DNA from: Nonlabens spongiae
GTDB lineage: Bacteria; Bacteroidota; Bacteroidia; Flavobacteriales; Flavobacteriaceae
Direction: 5' to 3'
Assembly (NCBI RefSeq): GCF_002117125.1
Contig: NZ_CP019344.1
Location: 2,632,501-2,696,500 of the forward strand
DNA length: 64,000 nt
Shown: positions 59,658-64,000 of the stretch, piece by piece
Layout: each line of letters opens with the position of its first letter
How positions within the stretch are numbered: the first letter of the stretch is position 1
Made by a program: the position numbers and the translations under genes
Notes under the pieces: model-generated
Told to the model about the DNA's origin: nothing
What the model saw: the letters and a program-made list of their open reading frames with translations, nothing else
Database searches by the model: none

Positions 59658-61604
59658 ATGTGTGTAAGAGTCTTTGTTGTTTTTTGTGTTCTCGCTTTCG
59701 CGAAAGCGTACCCACAACAAGCCCTATCCCCAGAAGATTCAGATCGCGAATTCATGGAAGTTGCGTGCCAGCACAGATTGAGAATCGCCAACCCAGTAAC
59801 CGATGGTACGACCAGCGAGACCTCAAGGTACGACTTGCAGTATGTCCGACTGGAACTGCAGCCCGATGTGGACTCACCCGCGCTTTCAGGAACCACGACC
59901 TTACATTTTGAAGCTGAAACCGATTTGACTCAAGTAGTGTTTGATTTTGCCTCAAACATGAGTGTAACCAGTGTTTTGCAGCGTGGACAACCACTTTCTT
60001 TCTCGCACACCGCAGCCGATGAGTTGATTATAGATTTAAACGCCACGCAAATGATGGGTGTGCTGGATTCAGTAAGCATTACCTATAACGGGAATCCTAT
60101 TTCAAGCGGTTTTGGGAGTTATGAGCAAACCACGCATAACGGCGCTGGAGTGGTCTGGACACTTTCTGAGCCCTATGGTGCCAAGGCATGGTGGCCCACA
60201 AAACAAGACCTGACCGACAAAATTGAGCTCAGCGAGGTCATTATAGATGTAGCCGCCGGGAATACAGCAGTTTCAAACGGATTTTTACAGTCGCAAACGC
60301 CTATCGCAAATGGGAACAGATTCCACTGGCGTCATGAATATCCCATCCCGGCGTATTTGATCGCTTTTGCAGCGACGAATTATGTGAAATATACTGATGT
60401 GGTCAGCAACATGACGTTTCCGCTGAATATAGATAATTATGTATATCCAGAGGATTTAGCAACGGCGCAGGCAAGCACGGCTATCACCGTTCCCATGATG
60501 GAGTTTTTTGAGCAGGAATTTGGTATCTATCCATTCAGAAATGAGAAGTATGGTCACGCGCAGTTTGGCTGGGGTGGCGGTATGGAGCACACGACCATCA
60601 GTTTTATGGGGAATTTCTCCAGAAACCTGATTGCTCATGAGCTGGCGCACCAGTGGTTTGGGAATAAGGTGACCTGCGGGAGCTGGCAGGACATTTGGCT
60701 CAATGAGAGTTTTGCGACCTATGCCTCTGGAATGGTGGTTGAAGAATTTGACAATGATGCTGCCTTTGCTAACTGGCGGGCATCCATAAACGACAATGCA
60801 ACCTCATCTCCAGCTGGAAGTGTTTACGTGCCGGCTCAAGACACTTTGAGTGTTCCTCGCGTTTTTTCAGGAAGATTGAGTTACAGAAAAGGCGCGATGG
60901 TGCTGCACATGCTGCGCAGAAAATTGGGAGATAACGTATTTAGAGATGCTTTGCAGAATTTTCTGAATGACCCGGCTTATGATTTTGGCTACGCAAAAAC
61001 AACCGATTTTAAGTCCAGTGTGGAACAAAGTTCTGGAACGGATCTTACCGAGTTTTTTAACGACTGGATCTATGGTGAGGGTTATCCCAGTCACGAGGTC
61101 TCGTGGAGATCTGGAAACGCGACTGTTTCTATACAGATTAATCAAACGCAGAGCCACCCAAGCGTGGGTTATTTTAACGTTGATCTACCGTTGAGGATTG
61201 TGGGAGCACAAGGTCAAGAAATGGAGGTGACCGTCTCACCTACTTCTAGCGGTCAGACTTTCAGTTTTATGCCACCTTTTCCCGAAGTGGTAGATGTTTT
61301 AATAGATCCAGAGACCCATACGATTAGTAGAAACAATGTATCCACCTTGAGTACAGAGCGTGTAACTCTGGAGCATTCTGTTACGCTTTTTCCTAATCCA
61401 GCCAGGAATTCATTTACTATTCAAAGTCAAACTCAAGAACTCAGAAAGGTTGCGATTTATGAAACCAGCGGTCGTTTGATTGAAGAAGAGCACATTACGG
61501 ATTCTACTTCCGTTACTCGCAACACACCCCAGAACTCGGGAATGTATCTTGTGAAAATCACTACGGAAAGTGGAGAGGTCCACAAAACCTTAATCGTGCG
61601 CTAA
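59658..61604 (+). CDS. M1-family metallopeptidase with T9SS sorting domain
   Basis: 648 aa from ATG 59658; the longer frame from 59505 runs over the SCO promoter and is rejected. The signal peptide ends LAFAKAYPQ, with AFAKA encoded by a palindrome copy (59693-59708). The M1 core has GGMEHTTIS and the zinc motif HELAHQWFGNK (H327, E328, H331) with the third ligand in WLNESFATY. A type A sorting domain (about 575-648: VTLFPNPARNSFTIQSQ, ending GMYLVKITTESGEVHKTLIV) sends it through the type IX system. Secreted or surface aminopeptidase. Confidence 0.93.
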   Translation: MCVRVFVVFCVLAFAKAYPQQALSPEDSDREFMEVACQHRLRIANPVTDGTTSETSRYDLQYVRLELQPDVDSPALSGTTTLHFEAETDLTQVVFDFASNMSVTSVLQRGQPLSFSHTAADELIIDLNATQMMGVLDSVSITYNGNPISSGFGSYEQTTHNGAGVVWTLSEPYGAKAWWPTKQDLTDKIELSEVIIDVAAGNTAVSNGFLQSQTPIANGNRFHWRHEYPIPAYLIAFAATNYVKYTDVVSNMTFPLNIDNYVYPEDLATAQASTAITVPMMEFFEQEFGIYPFRNEKYGHAQFGWGGGMEHTTISFMGNFSRNLIAHELAHQWFGNKVTCGSWQDIWLNESFATYASGMVVEEFDNDAAFANWRASINDNATSSPAGSVYVPAQDTLSVPRVFSGRLSYRKGAMVLHMLRRKLGDNVFRDALQNFLNDPAYDFGYAKTTDFKSSVEQSSGTDLTEFFNDWIYGEGYPSHEVSWRSGNATVSIQINQTQSHPSVGYFNVDLPLRIVGAQGQEMEVTVSPTSSGQTFSFMPPFPEVVDVLIDPETHTISRNNVSTLSTERVTLEHSVTLFPNPARNSFTIQSQTQELRKVAIYETSGRLIEEEHITDSTSVTRNTPQNSGMYLVKITTESGEVHKTLIVR

Positions 61605-61672
61605 AAGCAAATCACGGAACTTGTTAGGTGGTTTTTAAGCCCTATTTTTGCCGCGTTTAATTCCACAGCATT

Positions 61673-63019
61673 ATGCACCCTACGGTTGTATTGATCATCA
61701 ATTTTTTAATGAGTCTTTCCCTACTCATCGTTTTACATGAGTTAGGCCACTTTATACCTGCCCGTTTATTCAAAACCCGAGTAGAGAAGTTCTACCTGTT
61801 TTTTGACATCAAGTTTTCATTGTTTAAAAAGAAAATTGGTGAGACTGTTTATGGTATAGGCTGGTTGCCTTTAGGTGGCTATGTGAAGATCTCTGGGATG
61901 ATCGACGAGAGCATGGACAAGGATCAAATGGCCGAAGAGCCCAAGCCTTGGGAATTCCGTTCTAAGCCGGCATGGCAACGTTTGATCATTATGCTGGGTG
62001 GTGTGATCGTGAACGTGATTGTGGGATTTATCATCTATATCGCATTAGTTTTCAATAATGGAACGCCCGTCGCCTATGCAACTGATTATGAAAATGGTTT
62101 TGGCTTTCCAAAAGTTTTAGAAGAAGTAGGTTTTCAACAAGGAGATCAGCCGCTTTTAGTCAATGACGACACGCTTACTGTTGCGAGTATGCTCAACCAC
62201 CGACTCATATTTAGAGATGTGAAAGAAGTAACCGTGATCAGAAATGGCGAGCCAGTGGTCATTTCCATTCCTGACGATATAGGCAGCAGGTTGTTTGAAG
62301 CGGGAGTGGGAACTTCATTGTCACCTCGTCTTCCTTTTGTCATTGACGAGGTCGAAGAAGGTAGTTATGCTCAAGAGTTGGGCATGGAACCAGGTTCTAC
62401 TATTAAAAGTATAGCAGGTTATCCGGTAAACTATCAGTCAGATGTTCACTATGCACTTAACGATGTCGTTGAAGACGATGAAGATTTTGAGGTTGTTTTA
62501 GAAAAAGAGGGTTCAACAAAAACGGTTACAGCTACAAAGAATGAAACTTTTAGAAAGGAAAAGTTTGGTATTGTGATGAAATACACTGATGAGGTTATTG
62601 ATGATTTAGAACTTTCTAGACGAGAATATTCATTTGCAGAAAGTGTCACAGCTGGTATTTCCAGAGGTTACTGGACTATGCACGATTATGTAGTCCAGTT
62701 TAAATACGTTTTTACTAAAAAAGGAGCAAGCCAGCTGGGTGGTTTTGGAACGATTGCAAAGTTGTATCCTGATACTTTTGATTGGACGGCATTTTGGGCG
62801 ACTACTGCATTCATTTCATTTATCCTAGCAATTATGAATATCCTTCCCATTCCGGCGCTTGACGGTGGCCATGTGATATTCTTGCTCTACGAAATTATCA
62901 CAGGTAGAAAACCGGGAGATAAATTCCTCGAGCGTGCTCAGATCGTGGGGATTGTCATACTTCTGGCGCTCATGCTCTACGCGAACGGTAACGACTTATT
63001 CAAGGCGTTGTTTGATTGA
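61673..63019 (+). CDS. rseP: RIP metalloprotease RseP
   Basis: 448 aa. HELGH at 22-26 within the first membrane helix, PALDGGHV with the third zinc ligand near the C-terminus, and tandem PDZ-like domains (about 120-330: EVEEGSYAQELGMEPGS). Site-2 protease that cleaves anti-sigma factors or signal-peptide remnants in the inner membrane. Length normal. Confidence 0.95.
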   Translation: MHPTVVLIINFLMSLSLLIVLHELGHFIPARLFKTRVEKFYLFFDIKFSLFKKKIGETVYGIGWLPLGGYVKISGMIDESMDKDQMAEEPKPWEFRSKPAWQRLIIMLGGVIVNVIVGFIIYIALVFNNGTPVAYATDYENGFGFPKVLEEVGFQQGDQPLLVNDDTLTVASMLNHRLIFRDVKEVTVIRNGEPVVISIPDDIGSRLFEAGVGTSLSPRLPFVIDEVEEGSYAQELGMEPGSTIKSIAGYPVNYQSDVHYALNDVVEDDEDFEVVLEKEGSTKTVTATKNETFRKEKFGIVMKYTDEVIDDLELSRREYSFAESVTAGISRGYWTMHDYVVQFKYVFTKKGASQLGGFGTIAKLYPDTFDWTAFWATTAFISFILAIMNILPIPALDGGHVIFLLYEIITGRKPGDKFLERAQIVGIVILLALMLYANGNDLFKALFD

Positions 63020-63080
63020 TAGGTATTGTATTAATCCTATTAAAGAACTTGATTTTTTACCCATCGGTAAGAACTAAGAC

Positions 63081-63088
63081 TATCTTTG
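63081..63088 (+). promoter_or_regulatory. -7 promoter element TATCTTTG
   Basis: Exact TAnnTTTG ending 7 nt before the ATG at 63096. No well-spaced TTG is visible. Confidence 0.45.
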
Positions 63089-63095
63089 CATTTAT

Positions 63096-63929
63096 ATGAA
63101 GCGTAAACTATTCTCTATACAAAACTTATTGTCCGTCATTATTTTAATTGCGTGGAATGGTTATGCTAATACTGGTAATTTCAATGGTAAAACTGTAGGT
63201 GATCTAAGCGCAGAGTATAACAATCTGTTTACTCCTGCGAGTTATGCGTTTTCCATTTGGGGTTTGATATTTTTGATGCTTTTGGTGTTCGGGATTTATG
63301 GAGTTTATTCCGCTTTCGCGAAAGCGAGTACCGCAGTACCCAACAAGACAGATTCAGATTACCGTACGGACTTTGTGACCACAACAGCTCCATGGTTCTT
63401 GATGGCCAATATTTTTTGCAGCCTATGGGTTGGACTCTGGCTGGAGGAAATGATAGGGCTTTCGGTGGTGTGTATGTTAGGGATTTTGATCTGTCTGATT
63501 GCTTGTATTATTAAATTGGACATGGAAATCTGGGATGCGCCATTCCCGATTATTGCTTTTGTCTGGTGGCCTGTTTGTTTGTATTCCGGTTGGATAAGCG
63601 TTGCGATAATTGCTAATGTGAGTGCCTGGCTCAACCATGTTCTAGACCTCTCGCAGTCTGTCGAGATAGGGGTTACTGTAATCATGATCTTAATCGCCTC
63701 TATCATAAACTTAGCGATGGTGTTATTTTATAATATGCGGGAGTTTACTATGGTGGGAGTCTGGGCTCTGGTTGCAATTTTTATAAGGCACCATGGAACG
63801 CTGGACTCGATTGCATATGTTGCACTTACTAAGGCTATCATGCTAACTCTGGCAGTCACATGGCATGGGTATAAGAATTTCAAAACAAATCCTTTGTTGA
63901 AATTTCAACAGTGGAGGATGGATAAGTAG
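63096..63929 (+). CDS. TspO/MBR-like tryptophan-rich membrane protein
   Basis: 277 aa, seven or eight membrane segments. The segment FTPASYAFSIWGLIFLML and the many Trp residues facing one side match the tryptophan-rich sensory protein group related to TspO, which binds porphyrins or similar ligands. The protein is longer than classic TspO (about 160 aa). A palindrome copy (63311-63326) encodes SAFAKAS in a loop after the second helix. Nothing is recognised in the remaining 63930-64000. Confidence 0.75.
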   Translation: MKRKLFSIQNLLSVIILIAWNGYANTGNFNGKTVGDLSAEYNNLFTPASYAFSIWGLIFLMLLVFGIYGVYSAFAKASTAVPNKTDSDYRTDFVTTTAPWFLMANIFCSLWVGLWLEEMIGLSVVCMLGILICLIACIIKLDMEIWDAPFPIIAFVWWPVCLYSGWISVAIIANVSAWLNHVLDLSQSVEIGVTVIMILIASIINLAMVLFYNMREFTMVGVWALVAIFIRHHGTLDSIAYVALTKAIMLTLAVTWHGYKNFKTNPLLKFQQWRMDK

Positions 63930-64000
63930 ATCATAGATTATATCAATCCATTTTAAGTAAGCCGTACTTGATGAGACAATAAGCAGTTCTAACGGCATCT

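Overview
The window reads as chromosome of a marine-type Flavobacteriaceae bacterium (Bacteroidota). The supporting signs are gldA of the gliding machinery, three proteins with C-terminal type IX secretion sorting domains, DUF3078, a HYC_CC_PP-type protein, and promoters of the Bacteroidota type (TTG, about 17-23 nt, then TAnnTTTG). A 16-bp palindrome, CGCTTTCGCGAAAGCG, recurs throughout the chromosome, inside and between genes. Genus-level placement (Nonlabens/Dokdonia-like) is inference only.

Layout. Positions 1-1.2 kb hold the end of an outer-membrane-type protein gene, queD with a tiny membrane-protein ORF in front, and tRNA-Gln(UUG). Positions 1200-10605 are a compact integrative element inserted in the 3' end of that tRNA gene, bounded by a 17-bp direct repeat. 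It carries a tyrosine recombinase, an excisionase-like HTH protein, a VRR-NUC-like nuclease, a possible replication protein with a repeat-rich non-coding tract, several unknown small proteins, and one long tape-measure-like protein. No capsid, portal or terminase gene was recognised. All its genes are on the minus strand, and one or two candidate small RNAs lie on the plus strand.

From 10.7 to 24 kb: 3-oxoacid CoA-transferase (scoAB), an M28 peptidase lipoprotein, an SDR enzyme, rpe, a broken DUF2237 gene, a TraB-like lipoprotein, pnp, rpsO, two glycosyltransferases of the arsenosugar-associated families around a purine nucleoside phosphorylase and a DUF547 lipoprotein, and a VapBC-like toxin-antitoxin pair. 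From 24 to 29.1 kb: gldA, then an aromatic amino-acid operon (pheA, aminotransferase, prephenate dehydrogenase, DAHP synthase/chorismate mutase). In front of the operon is a 23-codon leader ORF with eight aromatic codons within nine, followed by a perfect terminator hairpin. This is a transcription attenuator candidate and the clearest undescribed-looking regulatory system here.

From 29 to 64 kb: a flavin disulfide oxidoreductase, a nitrilase, a pseudouridine-synthase homologue lacking its catalytic aspartate, a three-gene membrane glycosyltransferase operon, der, an acyltransferase whose N-terminus lies upstream of any normal start codon, a probable metal-handling cluster, a polyprenyl synthase, secreted T9SS proteins, rlmN, queA, aroA-mazG-like-dtd-rsgA, mfd, dinB, DUF3078, SCO, an M1 peptidase, rseP and a TspO-like membrane protein.

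Repeats are the second theme. The palindrome occurs as 17 perfect 14-bp cores outside the element and none inside it. A second family of short stem-loop repeats (GAGCGGAGTCGAAG type) sits between genes and has also entered genes: it truncates the DUF2237 gene and lengthens dtd. A compound repeat occurs inside aroA. Several copies are nested in one another, which records an order of insertion.
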